Source of the DNA: a virus
DNA: 25,463 nt
Direction: 5' to 3' (one strand)
Virus record (IMG/VR): IMGVR_UViG_3300025128_000298
Location: 1-25,463 of that record
Shown here one piece after another: positions 1-8,187 of this stretch; the first letter of the stretch is position 1; each line of letters opens with the position of its first letter. The notes beneath the pieces were generated by a model. The model had not been told where the DNA came from. It was given only the letters and a program-made list of their open reading frames with translations, and made no database searches. A program made the translations under genes and the position numbers.

Positions 1-28
1 TTTTTCCTTATTCCTTTTATAAAATCTT

Positions 29-62
29 AAAAATGGTCGGGGCCAAATTAATGACCCCAACC
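29..62 (-). terminator. Rho-independent terminator after the tail tube gene
   Basis: Read on the minus strand, GGTTGGGGTC (53-62) pairs with GGCCCCGACC (35-44) across an 8-nt loop. This gives a 10-bp stem with two G-T wobbles, followed by ATTTTT (34-29) and further T-rich sequence. It lies about 20 nt past the stop codon of the 82-1419 gene and would end the left-hand virion transcript. Confidence 0.85.
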
Positions 63-81
63 TTAATCCAAATAAAAATAT

Positions 82-1419
82 TTAGAGGTTTGCGTGTGCA
101 ACTCTACCTATTTTCGAACCTGCCACACCGACACCTTGACCGTCTCTTGGCGTAAACGAACTGCTTACATAATCAGTACCGTCTTTACCTTTCTTGAAGT
201 TCGGGTCTTCTGGGTGATAAACGGTGAAATCATTAAAGTTAGTATAACTGTAAGTAATTTCTTCGTTTCCACCACCGGCGTCACCACCAGTAACACTGAC
301 AGAAGAAAGCTTGTTCTTCTTGCCAAGGTCAACAACCAAACCTTCTCTGAGATGCAATCGAATAGTCTCATGCTGCAGGTTTGCACCGTTGGACGTATCA
401 TAAACGCCCTCTTCCGTTGCAGAAATCAAGTCACCAGAAGTCGAGATAATTGTGATTTCGCAAGTAGCTTCCGTTGGGAAGTTTGCAAATCTGTGATAAC
501 GACCTCTACGACCCAATTCAAAGATATCTTCGCGGCCAAAGTCAGTAGAACAGCTAAAGCTTTGAACGTGACAATTAAAGTCACCATTGCTGTCTTTGTC
601 ATTTGTTCCGCTTGCGCTAATGCCAGGAATCTGGATGGGCAGGACAGTTCCAAATCCGGAAACTGAACCATTCGCATCTCGATTACCGTCGGCAGCAGCA
701 TTATTGCCAGGATATTCAAAGAGAACGTCCTCTCTTCGGTTCACACCACCAGAACCTTGGGTTAGCGACTTTGGTTCATCCAAAGAGCTAAGTAGGTCGG
801 TTGCGTGCCAAATGGCCCTCTTGAAATTCGGAGTAGCCTCAAGGCTAAACCAAACTTTGTCTTGTCCAACCATGCTGACAGATTCAGTAGCATATCCATC
901 AATTCCGACGTTGTAAGAAACAGAGCTTACAAAAACGCCAGACATCATGACATGAGATTCTGCATGCGTTGTACGCCCATCACCATGAACCGTCGCTTCG
1001 GTTTCAGCAGTAGCCGTATTAACTGCAATTTCATCACTGTCTTTATAGATAGCTAAACAAAAATCGCATTGTGCTTTGGAACGACCAATCAAAGTAGCTG
1101 CTGTTGCTTTTCCAGACGCATTGCTGGATGAGCCGTCGCCATTAACTGATGTTGCCAAAATATAAACTGGAGCATATCCGTCAAGAACTTTTTCTACATC
1201 TATAGAAACGTCGGGAATACCCTCAATGTTTTCATAGATAGCGAGTTGTCCAAGCTCAAAGGTTTGTTCCAGGTTAAAAGTAGTCGTGATGCCGACCGAT
1301 TGAAGACCGTGAAGCTGGCGAAATTTACCAGCCGTTACGCCTCTCGCGTGGCCCCCAGCAGAGCCAACAGGCCCAACACCTGCCTTCTTTGCGGCATAAA
1401 ATACTCTTTTATTTGCCAT
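82..1419 (-). CDS. Probable major tail tube protein
   Basis: 445-aa protein starting MANKRVFYAAKK, with an AGGAG Shine-Dalgarno 8 nt before the ATG. The region around residues 43-75 (LEQTFELGQLAIYENIEG followed by PDVSIDVEKVLDGY) and the block SVSYNVGIDGYATESVSMVG near 165-185 resemble tail-tube-type virion proteins, which share a G-x-x-T/A-E-S pattern before the tube strands. No membrane segment or enzymatic motif is visible. It has its own late-type promoter upstream and a strong terminator downstream, and its codons look more optimised than those of most neighbours, as expected for an abundant structural protein. The length is greater than for a minimal tube protein, so an added domain is possible. 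A different abundant tail or decoration protein cannot be excluded. Confidence 0.5.
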   Translation of the reverse strand: MANKRVFYAAKKAGVGPVGSAGGHARGVTAGKFRQLHGLQSVGITTTFNLEQTFELGQLAIYENIEGIPDVSIDVEKVLDGYAPVYILATSVNGDGSSSNASGKATAATLIGRSKAQCDFCLAIYKDSDEIAVNTATAETEATVHGDGRTTHAESHVMMSGVFVSSVSYNVGIDGYATESVSMVGQDKVWFSLEATPNFKRAIWHATDLLSSLDEPKSLTQGSGGVNRREDVLFEYPGNNAAADGNRDANGSVSGFGTVLPIQIPGISASGTNDKDSNGDFNCHVQSFSCSTDFGREDIFELGRRGRYHRFANFPTEATCEITIISTSGDLISATEEGVYDTSNGANLQHETIRLHLREGLVVDLGKKNKLSSVSVTGGDAGGGNEEITYSYTNFNDFTVYHPEDPNFKKGKDGTDYVSSSFTPRDGQGVGVAGSKIGRVAHANL

Positions 1420-1480
1420 ACTTTACTCTCCTGTAAATTTTATAGAATTCTATATTTAAACCGTGAGGCTTGAGCTAGTT

Positions 1481-1496
1481 ACAGTAATATACACCA
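1481..1496 (-). promoter_or_regulatory. Late-type promoter motif (tail tube gene)
   Basis: The minus strand reads TGGTGTATATTACTGT in the gap between two genes, about 60 nt before the ATG at 1419. It shares TGGTGTATA with four other intergenic copies in this window. The role as a late promoter is inferred from position and from similarity to the T4 late box TATAAATA. Confidence 0.6.
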
Positions 1497-1499
1497 AAA

Positions 1500-2510
1500 T
1501 CAAATATTGCCTATGTTTGTGCCTGCCTCTAGTATGGTCGAAAAAGTTCCCCTAATTGTACATCTGTGTAGCCAAGAATTTACAGGCTCCATATCCGTAG
1601 ACGTCATTGACTCAAATCTGGTCTGTTTCCACCTAAAACCGCCATCCCCGCTAGGGAGTGTCAGTGCGGGGAAATTTTTAGCATTTTTGACAGGAGTGCC
1701 ATTTCTGTCTATTTGAAGTGGGTATTTTTTGCTCTGCTTCATAAGTCCTCTATTGACTAAATATATTACTTTTTCATTTTGATTTAACAAAACGTCTCTG
1801 ATGTTATTTTTTTCAAATTCGTTATCTGCAAAAACATGAAAAAGAACGTCATTATAAGCTATTCTTCCTCCACCAAGTTGGTATGGCTCAGACTTGGATG
1901 ACTTGACAAGTTCTAGGGCTACAACAGGAAGCTGCAGCCTTCTTTGGCCCATTTGGTTTCTGGTTCCAGACGAAGCCATTAAATAGCTGCTTAGGTCTTC
2001 TATGTCATAAGAGTCATACATAAGCTCTTGAATAAATTTTTCAGAAGATAAGGTTATTCCGACAGTTCTGTGTGAAAAATTTGCTTCGACTCGTTTTGTT
2101 GTTGGTATTCCATAGTCAAAAACAACTCTTCCGTTTGGATAGTCTACAAAATGAGAATAAGTTGTGTCTCCAGAGCCGTAAAAAAATCCATCAATCCATA
2201 TTCCGCTAACATGTATGGGTTTTGAGTCATTATATTTAAAGCCAGACTCCCAAACCCAATCGTTTCTAAAGCCTTCCCACACTTGTCCAATATCATAGCT
2301 TGGGTCGTCAGAGTTTCTGAGCCTTGCCCTTGAGTGACTGTCATCGTAAGAGCCAGAGATTGCTGGGTCTTTGGTTATATTTTGAAATGCCCCTATTTGA
2401 AGGAGGCCCCAGGAAAGGAAATCCTGAAGTCCTAAAAGCAGGTTGTTGCTTAGGTTTTCTTGGTGTATTGATGTTACACCCTTGAACGTGTTTGGGTTAT
2501 TTAGAGCCAT
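1500..2510 (-). CDS. Virion-associated protein of unknown role (neck/tail region)
   Basis: 336-aa soluble protein beginning MALNNPNTFKGVTSIH. It follows the preceding gene by 5 nt, with a GAAGGA sequence directly before the ATG and AGGAG further upstream. It is rich in aromatic residues; notable blocks are IGQVWEGFRNDWVWESG (near 74-90) and VDYPNGRVVFDYGIP (near 122-136). I see no catalytic motif, signal peptide or transmembrane helix. Its place between a probable neck/tail-completion protein and the tail tube suggests a connector or tail component. I cannot name the family. Confidence 0.55.
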   Translation of the reverse strand: MALNNPNTFKGVTSIHQENLSNNLLLGLQDFLSWGLLQIGAFQNITKDPAISGSYDDSHSRARLRNSDDPSYDIGQVWEGFRNDWVWESGFKYNDSKPIHVSGIWIDGFFYGSGDTTYSHFVDYPNGRVVFDYGIPTTKRVEANFSHRTVGITLSSEKFIQELMYDSYDIEDLSSYLMASSGTRNQMGQRRLQLPVVALELVKSSKSEPYQLGGGRIAYNDVLFHVFADNEFEKNNIRDVLLNQNEKVIYLVNRGLMKQSKKYPLQIDRNGTPVKNAKNFPALTLPSGDGGFRWKQTRFESMTSTDMEPVNSWLHRCTIRGTFSTILEAGTNIGNI

Positions 2511-2515
2511 TCCTT

Positions 2516-3166
2516 CTATTCTCCTATTTTCCTACTAATCATTTTTATTATATACTTTTCTAAATCTGGCAAAATTTTATCTGTTGCTCTGGTAACAAAA
2601 TTGTCCTGAGCGGTTCCAGCAAATTCTGGGGGAACCCTCCACCCCTTGCCTTTTATCATAATTTTATCACCAGTTCTAGATTTTGAGGGGAACTCTGCGC
2701 TAGACTCATGCTTTCTAACAATAACAGCGTCACCAAGTTCTGTAAGCCATTTAAACCAATCTATCTCTGTTCCTTTTTCTGTGGTGTACTTTCCATTTGC
2801 TCCAGTAATAGAGCTCAAGTCAAATGGAACTGCTGTAACTATAATGCTCATCGCAAGTTTTGTCCCTCTAATTTTGGGTTTTTCAAACTTTACTTTTGTA
2901 GCGTGTACAATAGCTGTAAAAATTTGACTTAACTGCTCGTCAGCGTCAACAATACCAAGCTCTGACCTTAATTGTCCAGCCACAATGCTTTGAGTTTCTT
3001 GAGAACCGGTTAACGCTTGGAAAAGCATGTTCGTTAAGCTGGCTTGAATGTCTCCTTCAACACGGGTAAGATTTTGAGACAAGTGCTTGCCGATTGTATC
3101 TAGAATTCTTCTTTCTATTTCTTTGGGAGGCGTAATAAGTTTTATTTTGGCTTTTATGGTGCTCAT
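2516..3166 (-). CDS. Probable neck or tail-completion protein
   Basis: 216 aa from the ATG at 3166 (MSTIKAKIKLITPP). This start is preferred over an upstream in-frame one because a strong GGGGGAGGA lies 4-5 nt before it and the upstream gene stops 1 nt earlier (TAG-T-ATG). The N-terminal half is predicted helical (PPKEIERRILDTIGKHLSQ). The C-terminal half contains TEIDWFKWLTELGDAVIV and a basic stretch, then ends in an amphipathic helix. Helical N-terminus, size and place just before the tail gene fit a tail-completion or neck protein. That assignment rests mainly on context. Confidence 0.5.
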   Translation of the reverse strand: MSTIKAKIKLITPPKEIERRILDTIGKHLSQNLTRVEGDIQASLTNMLFQALTGSQETQSIVAGQLRSELGIVDADEQLSQIFTAIVHATKVKFEKPKIRGTKLAMSIIVTAVPFDLSSITGANGKYTTEKGTEIDWFKWLTELGDAVIVRKHESSAEFPSKSRTGDKIMIKGKGWRVPPEFAGTAQDNFVTRATDKILPDLEKYIIKMISRKIGE

Positions 3167-3167
3167 A

Positions 3168-4700
3168 CTATCCTCCCCCAACTCTATTTAACATTTGAGC
3201 AAAATATCTGTCCTGAGATAAGCCCCAGGGAACTGCCTCTCCTGCCCTTTCGCATATCCATTTTCTGTATGGCTGAACATCTTTGTTCAATAGAATTTTA
3301 TCGCATTTTTCTAGTTTTGGTAAATTATACATATACCCAATAATCATAACGGAAGAATCTGGATTTTCAACGGGAGAGGATATAATCCAGTCTTTTTGTG
3401 ACCAATAAACTCTCAGCCTCATTTCTTCTCTTATTGCCCTGTTGCTTTTTCCTGTTCCTCCACACCAAGGACAAATCGTATGGTCTTTGAAAGGCACTGG
3501 TCCGCCGTCTTTGTATATATTAGAAGACCTTTTTTGTCTAGGGTTATATTTGCAGTTAGGGCAAACCGAGTTTTTGTTGACAGGATATATTAATTGGCAC
3601 GGCTGTCCAGTCGGCCCCTCTATCAATGCGTCTGTTATATATTCGTGAGAAGATATGATTGAGCTTGGTATTGAAAATGTTGGCGTTACTCCATATGTTA
3701 TTTCGGGCTTTACAAAATACTCTAAAGCCCCCATGTCATAGGCTCCGCCTTCTGGTTGTGGGCGGGAAACACCAATTATATCTGTTGTTATATCACCAAT
3801 AGTTTTTCCAAAGTCTCTTGCAACAGAGTTTTTTTTCAGTTTATAGTTATAGTTTTCGGCATCCTGCCATATGTTTTTAGCTCTTTCATTAAGTTGATTA
3901 TTAGTTCCACCAAAATCGTCTGCCGTTCCGTCACTGCTTATGTTGTAGTTAAAAGTTTTAGTTCCAGTGTGGAAAGCGAGTTGGTCGTAAGCGTATGTTA
4001 TAGAATCGCCTCCGCTAGTTACGGCACCTATAATTATGTTATTCTCTACTATTAAGTTTAATGTGCAAGAAGCTACGTTTATAAACCTAAGTCCATAGCT
4101 ATTTAAGCTTCCCTGGTTTCTGACATAAATCGTGTTATTATATACATAAATAGTTGTTACTCCGCTAGAGCCGTCGGCTCCATACAAATACAAGCCAACC
4201 GGCGTTGTGCTTACTGTTCCGTCAATAATAATTATGTTATTTGTTATATAATTAACGCTAGTTGTTCCAGAAGAAGACTGACCCATATAAACAGCATATT
4301 TGAATCTTCCATGTATATAGCAATTATCAATCCTTGCGTCTTTTGCATTGTTAGACGGCAGAAAGTCTATGGCTTTTTGAGAATTATCTGTACCGGATAT
4401 GCGTATGCTATCTATTTGTAGGTAATCCATAGAGCTTTTTATTGGGATTGAAGCGCTTATGTATGCTCCGGAATATCTGTCTGCCCCATGCTTATTGCCT
4501 TCTGCGGCATATATTTTTGGATAGTTGTCAGCGGTTGGAGTTGCAGTCCAGCCAGAAAATTCAACAGCGCCTAAGTTTCCACCAGCATAGCATTCAGCCC
4601 ATTGGTCAGCGCTAGCCTCTCCATCTACAGCGTCTTCCCACAAGGCGAGATTTGTGTAGTCGCCTCCTCCGGCAGGTTTAATTGTTTTTATTGTGGGCAT
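3168..4700 (-). CDS. Beta-helix protein fused to a zinc-ribbon virion domain
   Basis: 510 aa in two parts. Residues 1 to about 330 look like a right-handed beta-helix: repeated short N/D/G-rich strands such as IDNCYIHGRF, VYNNTIYVRN and VENNIIIGAV, plus a C-terminal GAYDMGALEYF that often closes such repeat proteins. Residues 338-510 are a different domain with CPNC (380-383) and CPWC (410-413), a plausible four-Cys zinc ribbon, followed by LRVYWSQKDW and RYFAQMLNRV blocks. The second domain resembles small stand-alone virion proteins found near head-tail genes, so the adhesin-like helix appears fused to it. The gene starts 3 nt after the LamG gene and stops 1 nt before the next ATG. Likely role: surface or tail-associated glycan contact, by inference. 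Confidence 0.6.
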   Translation of the reverse strand: MPTIKTIKPAGGGDYTNLALWEDAVDGEASADQWAECYAGGNLGAVEFSGWTATPTADNYPKIYAAEGNKHGADRYSGAYISASIPIKSSMDYLQIDSIRISGTDNSQKAIDFLPSNNAKDARIDNCYIHGRFKYAVYMGQSSSGTTSVNYITNNIIIIDGTVSTTPVGLYLYGADGSSGVTTIYVYNNTIYVRNQGSLNSYGLRFINVASCTLNLIVENNIIIGAVTSGGDSITYAYDQLAFHTGTKTFNYNISSDGTADDFGGTNNQLNERAKNIWQDAENYNYKLKKNSVARDFGKTIGDITTDIIGVSRPQPEGGAYDMGALEYFVKPEITYGVTPTFSIPSSIISSHEYITDALIEGPTGQPCQLIYPVNKNSVCPNCKYNPRQKRSSNIYKDGGPVPFKDHTICPWCGGTGKSNRAIREEMRLRVYWSQKDWIISSPVENPDSSVMIIGYMYNLPKLEKCDKILLNKDVQPYRKWICERAGEAVPWGLSQDRYFAQMLNRVGGG

Positions 4701-4703
4701 GTT

Positions 4704-5726
4704 TTATCCATGGGTGTCTTGGTTTTGTTTTCTGGATTCAACAAATCTGTCGTTTAATTCGTCAACCTGTACTTGAGCATCAACAGTATCCGTATTATCT
4801 TTTTTCTGAAAATTAATTCCTCCAGCATTAACTGTGATTCCAGCTTGGGTTCTACGATTAGCGGTAATGATTTCATGTAAAACGTCATCTCCTGTAATCG
4901 CGGCTTCGTCTGCCGCTTCTTCTTCACCGCCGCCACCGCCGCCACCGCCGCCTTCTTCTCCAGAAGAGGTAAACGGAATAGTATCAGTTGCCATATAGGT
5001 ATTGGGATAAAAGAAATTAGTTAATCCTGCCGCACCTGCTTGAAACTGATTTGGCGCATAAGTTGGGCTGCTAGTTTCATCTAAGTCATAAGTGTTCATA
5101 ACGTCTCTGTACGCACCCGCCGCTGCAGCGGTGCTTCCAACGTAAGGTCCTCCCATAGGAAAATACGCTCGCATGTTTCCAGGACGAACAAAAAGAGGAG
5201 AAGCTCCGTTATAAAGACTTGTTCTTTCTCCAGCGGTAAGAACTGCATCCCAGGCCGCCCACTCAGCTATCTCTCCATCAAAGTAGTAGGCGCTTCCTGG
5301 ACTTGAAGCAAATGCTTTTCCAATCTTAAAATCAAGACCAGAGGTGCTATGGTCAGAGCTTTTGTTTGAAGTGTGTGATTTTGCTGTGGAGTTATCTACA
5401 TAAAGATTTCTTGAGCCATATTGAAAATCAGCAACAATATGATACCAAGTTATACTATTGGCAGCTATAACTGCGCTTGTACTTGTTTGATAAGAATTAT
5501 GAAATCTAATGCGAAGTTTACCAGAAGATACAGAATAAACACCTAGCCTTCCTGCGCCATTAGAGCCGTCATACTGCTCCCAAATACCGCCGTTTTGCCT
5601 GCCATGTGGCTTAATCCAGCAGGATACAGTGAAACTATAGTCAGTTGCGCTGAACCCGCTAGAGTTTAATATACTTATATTGTCTTTGCCAATACAGTCA
5701 TCTGTGCCGTCAAATATAATACTCAT
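4704..5726 (-). CDS. LamG/concanavalin-like protein with C-terminal module Y
   Basis: 340 aa. Residues about 1-200 have the pattern of a LamG/concanavalin-like jelly roll: FDGTDDCI at the start, FTVSCWIKP, ITWYHIVADFQYGSRNLYVD and FDGEIAEWAAWDAVLTAGER are all typical of that fold. A nine-glycine linker (259-267) flanked by acidic residues leads to a C-terminal segment (about 277-330) that closely matches the separate 68-aa protein encoded at 7376-7582. Such lectin-like domains in phage virions usually bind cell-surface glycans, so a fibre or receptor-contact role is likely. The start codon overlaps the upstream stop (TAATG), which implies coupled translation. Confidence 0.65.
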   Translation of the reverse strand: MSIIFDGTDDCIGKDNISILNSSGFSATDYSFTVSCWIKPHGRQNGGIWEQYDGSNGAGRLGVYSVSSGKLRIRFHNSYQTSTSAVIAANSITWYHIVADFQYGSRNLYVDNSTAKSHTSNKSSDHSTSGLDFKIGKAFASSPGSAYYFDGEIAEWAAWDAVLTAGERTSLYNGASPLFVRPGNMRAYFPMGGPYVGSTAAAAGAYRDVMNTYDLDETSSPTYAPNQFQAGAAGLTNFFYPNTYMATDTIPFTSSGEEGGGGGGGGGEEEAADEAAITGDDVLHEIITANRRTQAGITVNAGGINFQKKDNTDTVDAQVQVDELNDRFVESRKQNQDTHG

Positions 5727-6235
5727 TACGTCTCCTCATATAAAGATATGGACGCAACGTAAACGTCTCCACTGACTCCATCTTCGCTAACATCTCTCAT
5801 GACATTTAGTCTGACTATATCTCCCGCAGCCACACTGTCTTTTGCGGACATAGTAAATGTTAAAATGTCTGGGTGTCCGGCTGTTCCTGGAACGGTTTTA
5901 GTTTGGGCGGTTACGCTTACGTCAAAACCTTGGGCGGCCTCCATGTCTATAGAGTCTCCGTCGGTAATAGCTTCGACCCCAATAATCATTGCTAAGTCGC
6001 CAGATGTTGCGCTAGCAGTATAATAAGCTATATCGCATTTCAACGTTCCGCTGCCAGTGTATTCACTGGGCATAAGAAACATACCAGTTGAAGAGGCTTC
6101 GTCAACAGAATCATCAAAAGCAAGTCCAATTCTACCAAAAGGAGTCGTCCCATGATTAACATAACTTGGACCCGTAGTGGTAAATGATGGACCAAGCGCC
6201 GTAGATGGGAAATTTAATGTAAAGTTTCTAGCCAT
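5726..6235 (-). CDS. Beta-sandwich structural protein (probable fibre or adhesin component)
   Basis: 169 aa starting MARNFTLNFPSTALGP. It is almost all predicted beta strand. The order 'FDDSVDEASSTGMFLMPSEY' (about 40-59), 'TLKCDIAYYTASATSGDLAM', 'DSIDMEAAQGFDV', then 'AAGDIVRLNVMRDVSED' matches a type of domain common in tail-fibre and surface proteins of aquatic phages, where a solvent-exposed sandwich ends in a D-V-Y-V-A strand. No signal peptide is present. The start overlaps the upstream stop as TAATG. Placement in the adhesin cassette supports a host-contact or decoration role, but the exact position in the virion is unknown. Confidence 0.5.
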   Translation of the reverse strand: MARNFTLNFPSTALGPSFTTTGPSYVNHGTTPFGRIGLAFDDSVDEASSTGMFLMPSEYTGSGTLKCDIAYYTASATSGDLAMIIGVEAITDGDSIDMEAAQGFDVSVTAQTKTVPGTAGHPDILTFTMSAKDSVAAGDIVRLNVMRDVSEDGVSGDVYVASISLYEET

Positions 6236-6744
6236 TATCCAATCCCCTTTGCTGTTCGAATTACTACTTGTGGGTCAGCGTCTAGCCACGCGTCAAGATT
6301 TAGCTCCATCGCAGAAACCTCATCTTCCGTAGTCGCGGCGTCAACATTGTCTTGTGCGGCGTAAAGTAAGTCTTGTCCTTGGTCAATCCAAGCGGCGAGC
6401 TGAGAGATATAAGTCACCCTTGCCGTAGTTCCGGCTGCGACTGCCAGTTGAAGAATGAGCAGAAGACTGAGCTTCTCGTCATCCGTATACTTGCTTCTAA
6501 GCGCTTCACCAAGGTCTTCTTTGAATTGGTCTTTTTTATCAGACTTAACTTGAGATAGCCACTCAGCGTCTGCAGAAGCTCTCTCAGTGGGATTTTTAAT
6601 AATAATTGTATTCCCATACACTTTCCAGTGTCGTTTAGGAGAGTCAGGAATAGTTGGATTTATAAGCCATTCGTCAAGGTTATATTCTGGAGTATTTACA
6701 CTCTCAATAACCTCAAGCGTTATTTTATTTACTACTGTTGCCAT
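6235..6744 (-). CDS. Hypothetical virion or tail-fibre accessory protein
   Basis: 169 aa starting MATVVNKITLEVIES. The N-terminal 50 residues look beta-rich with a K-Y/W-K-V-x-G-N pattern (HWKVYGNTIII). The C-terminal part is helical: WLSQVKSDKKDQFKEDLGEAL, then LAAWIDQGQDLLYAAQDNVDAATT and a closing AWLDADP segment. This layout is reminiscent of small tail-fibre accessory or assembly proteins, but I cannot assign a family. It abuts the preceding gene exactly (TAA followed by its ATG) and overlaps the next by one base, so it is part of the coupled cassette. Confidence 0.4.
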   Translation of the reverse strand: MATVVNKITLEVIESVNTPEYNLDEWLINPTIPDSPKRHWKVYGNTIIIKNPTERASADAEWLSQVKSDKKDQFKEDLGEALRSKYTDDEKLSLLLILQLAVAAGTTARVTYISQLAAWIDQGQDLLYAAQDNVDAATTEDEVSAMELNLDAWLDADPQVVIRTAKGIG

Positions 6745-7383
6745 TTATGTACTCCAGCTTTTTAATGGTTCAACTGTTTGTGAAAGGTACTCTTGTATGT
6801 CTGTGGTTTGGTCTCTTCTAAGTGCTGTAGCTGCATGCAAAACAGGATTAGGGGTAAGTATATCCCTATGCTCCTTTATTCCTCTCTCATGTGGCTCTCT
6901 CTTATCTATGCCCCTCTCTTCGATATAAATAACTAAATCATCTGCGGCTAAAAAATTAGCCTCTACTTCTGGGTCAAAAACGTCGTCTGTCTCGCTTTGG
7001 GGTAAATTGTCAAAATCAAAATGAAGAACGCTTCTGTTTGTCATCGAAGTTTGGAAAATAAGCTCGCCTTCTGGAGAAATAGACTGAACACCATTATCGT
7101 CTTCAACAGGCTCTGTAACAATCTCGCAAAAAGGAAAGTCTACAGTTGGGTTGGGCTCGCCCCACTCTTTTTTCTTATTCAAGATGGCAAGAGCAAGAGC
7201 AGCGGATTGAAGCTCTACAACTGAAGCGTTATTTCCTGGCCAAGTTACAACTTGATGCACTTTTAACTCTTGGCTTCCCCACTTGCCTCCAGCAAGCCTA
7301 CAAGTAATAACGTCGCCTCTTCTTTTGATGCCTTTTTCTCCTTGGCGTCTAACAGAAACCATAAGCTCTATTTCATTAGACAT
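6745..7383 (-). CDS. Virion protein with module X, copy 2
   Basis: 212 aa from the ATG at 7383 (MSNEIELMVSVRRQGEKG), chosen because GGAG lies about 9 nt upstream and the gene then overlaps the previous stop by only 8 nt. Residues 20-48 (KRRGDVITC ... WGSQEL ... VHQVVTW) repeat the N-terminal domain of the protein at 7582-8187, with about 16 of 30 aligned positions identical. The rest is unrelated: an acidic middle (NLPQSETDDVFDPEVEANF) and a C-terminus with HAATALRRDQTTD. No enzymatic motif is seen. It is probably a structural protein of the head-tail junction or fibre base, judged only from its neighbours. Confidence 0.5.
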   Translation of the reverse strand: MSNEIELMVSVRRQGEKGIKRRGDVITCRLAGGKWGSQELKVHQVVTWPGNNASVVELQSAALALAILNKKKEWGEPNPTVDFPFCEIVTEPVEDDNGVQSISPEGELIFQTSMTNRSVLHFDFDNLPQSETDDVFDPEVEANFLAADDLVIYIEERGIDKREPHERGIKEHRDILTPNPVLHAATALRRDQTTDIQEYLSQTVEPLKSWST

Positions 7384-7582
7384 TATATCGGTCTCCATGA
7401 GTTTTGACAAACTTATTGTCTAATTCATCTATAGCGTTTTGAGACTCCGGAATCTCCTGCCCTCTTCTGCCGCTAAAGCTTATTCCTCCAGCATTCATTT
7501 TCATTCCAGCTTCAATTCTTCTGTTTGCAGGAATAATTTCTGTAATTACATCGCTACCGCTAAGTGCGTTTTCTCCAGCCAT
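7376..7582 (-). CDS. Small virion-cassette protein, stand-alone module Y
   Basis: 68 aa starting MAGENALSGSDVITEI, with GGAGG about 11 nt before the ATG and a TAATG overlap with the upstream stop. Residues 6-36 match the C-terminal module of the LamG protein at 19 of 31 positions, including ANRR, AG and NAGGI. A second short match, DELDNKFV, aligns with DELNDRFV. The protein is therefore a conserved module used alone here and as a fusion tail elsewhere. It could be an assembly tag, trimerisation segment or docking domain. I do not recognise a named family. Confidence 0.55.
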   Translation of the reverse strand: MAGENALSGSDVITEIIPANRRIEAGMKMNAGGISFSGRRGQEIPESQNAIDELDNKFVKTHGDRYNV

Positions 7583-8187
7583 TATTCTTCAACCTCCAAA
7601 AATTTGCCATCAATAATTTCTATTGAAACCCCATCTAACTCAAGCTGTTTTTTTATTTTGTTCAACGCTTTTATTATTTCTTGGGTGTCTGTAATATTAT
7701 CTTTGTCTGACATTCTTTTTTCTAGTAATTTTCTAGTCTCAGACTTGTTTGATTCAAACTCTTCTAATATTTGCTCTTCAGTTTTATTTTTTATTAATGA
7801 TTCAAAACCATTTATCTCAACCGCAGCTCCATTTCCTATCACTTGGTTTTTAATGTTAATATCTTGAATAGCGTCTATATCCAAATACTTTCTAGACCTA
7901 GTTTTAGCAACATCAACTTTAGCTAAACGATATCCGGAAGTATTAATGAACTCGACCTCTTCCGACTCTGAATACGGCGTTATTCTTACAGGCGCAGAAC
8001 CAGTGTTGGAATATTCTAGTCTCATTTCTGATTCTAGTTCCTCGTCAATCCAATCAACGGGCTGATGTACTCTAATTTCGAGAGCACCCCAATATGCGAA
8101 CTCTTTAAGTTTAACACATATAACGTCGCCTCTTCTTTTCCCATCGTAAGACGACGAGTCTTTAGTTCTAATAAGCGCTTGTAACAT
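7582..8187 (-). CDS. Virion protein with module X, copy 1
   Basis: 201 aa starting MLQALIRTKDSSSYDG. Residues 17-46 carry the KRRGDVICVKL ... YWGALEIRVHQPVDW block that recurs in the protein encoded at 6745-7383. A central beta-rich part is followed by a charged helical C-terminus (about 125-185, KNKTEEQILEEFESNKSETR and TQEIIKALNKIKKQLE) likely to form a coiled coil. It is translationally coupled to both neighbours by TAATG junctions. The family resembles small structural proteins found between capsid and tail genes in aquatic phages. Function is unknown. Confidence 0.5.
   Translation of the reverse strand: MLQALIRTKDSSSYDGKRRGDVICVKLKEFAYWGALEIRVHQPVDWIDEELESEMRLEYSNTGSAPVRITPYSESEEVEFINTSGYRLAKVDVAKTRSRKYLDIDAIQDINIKNQVIGNGAAVEINGFESLIKNKTEEQILEEFESNKSETRKLLEKRMSDKDNITDTQEIIKALNKIKKQLELDGVSIEIIDGKFLEVEE

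Noticed and set aside
94-666. Plus-strand open frame of 190 codons opposite the tail tube gene
   Set aside because: Composition is Ser/Thr-rich noise from the antisense strand, with no ribosome site and no family pattern.
2461-2788. Further TGGTGTA matches on the plus strand (2461, 2782)
   Set aside because: They lie inside minus-strand genes, point the wrong way and lack an AAATA box.
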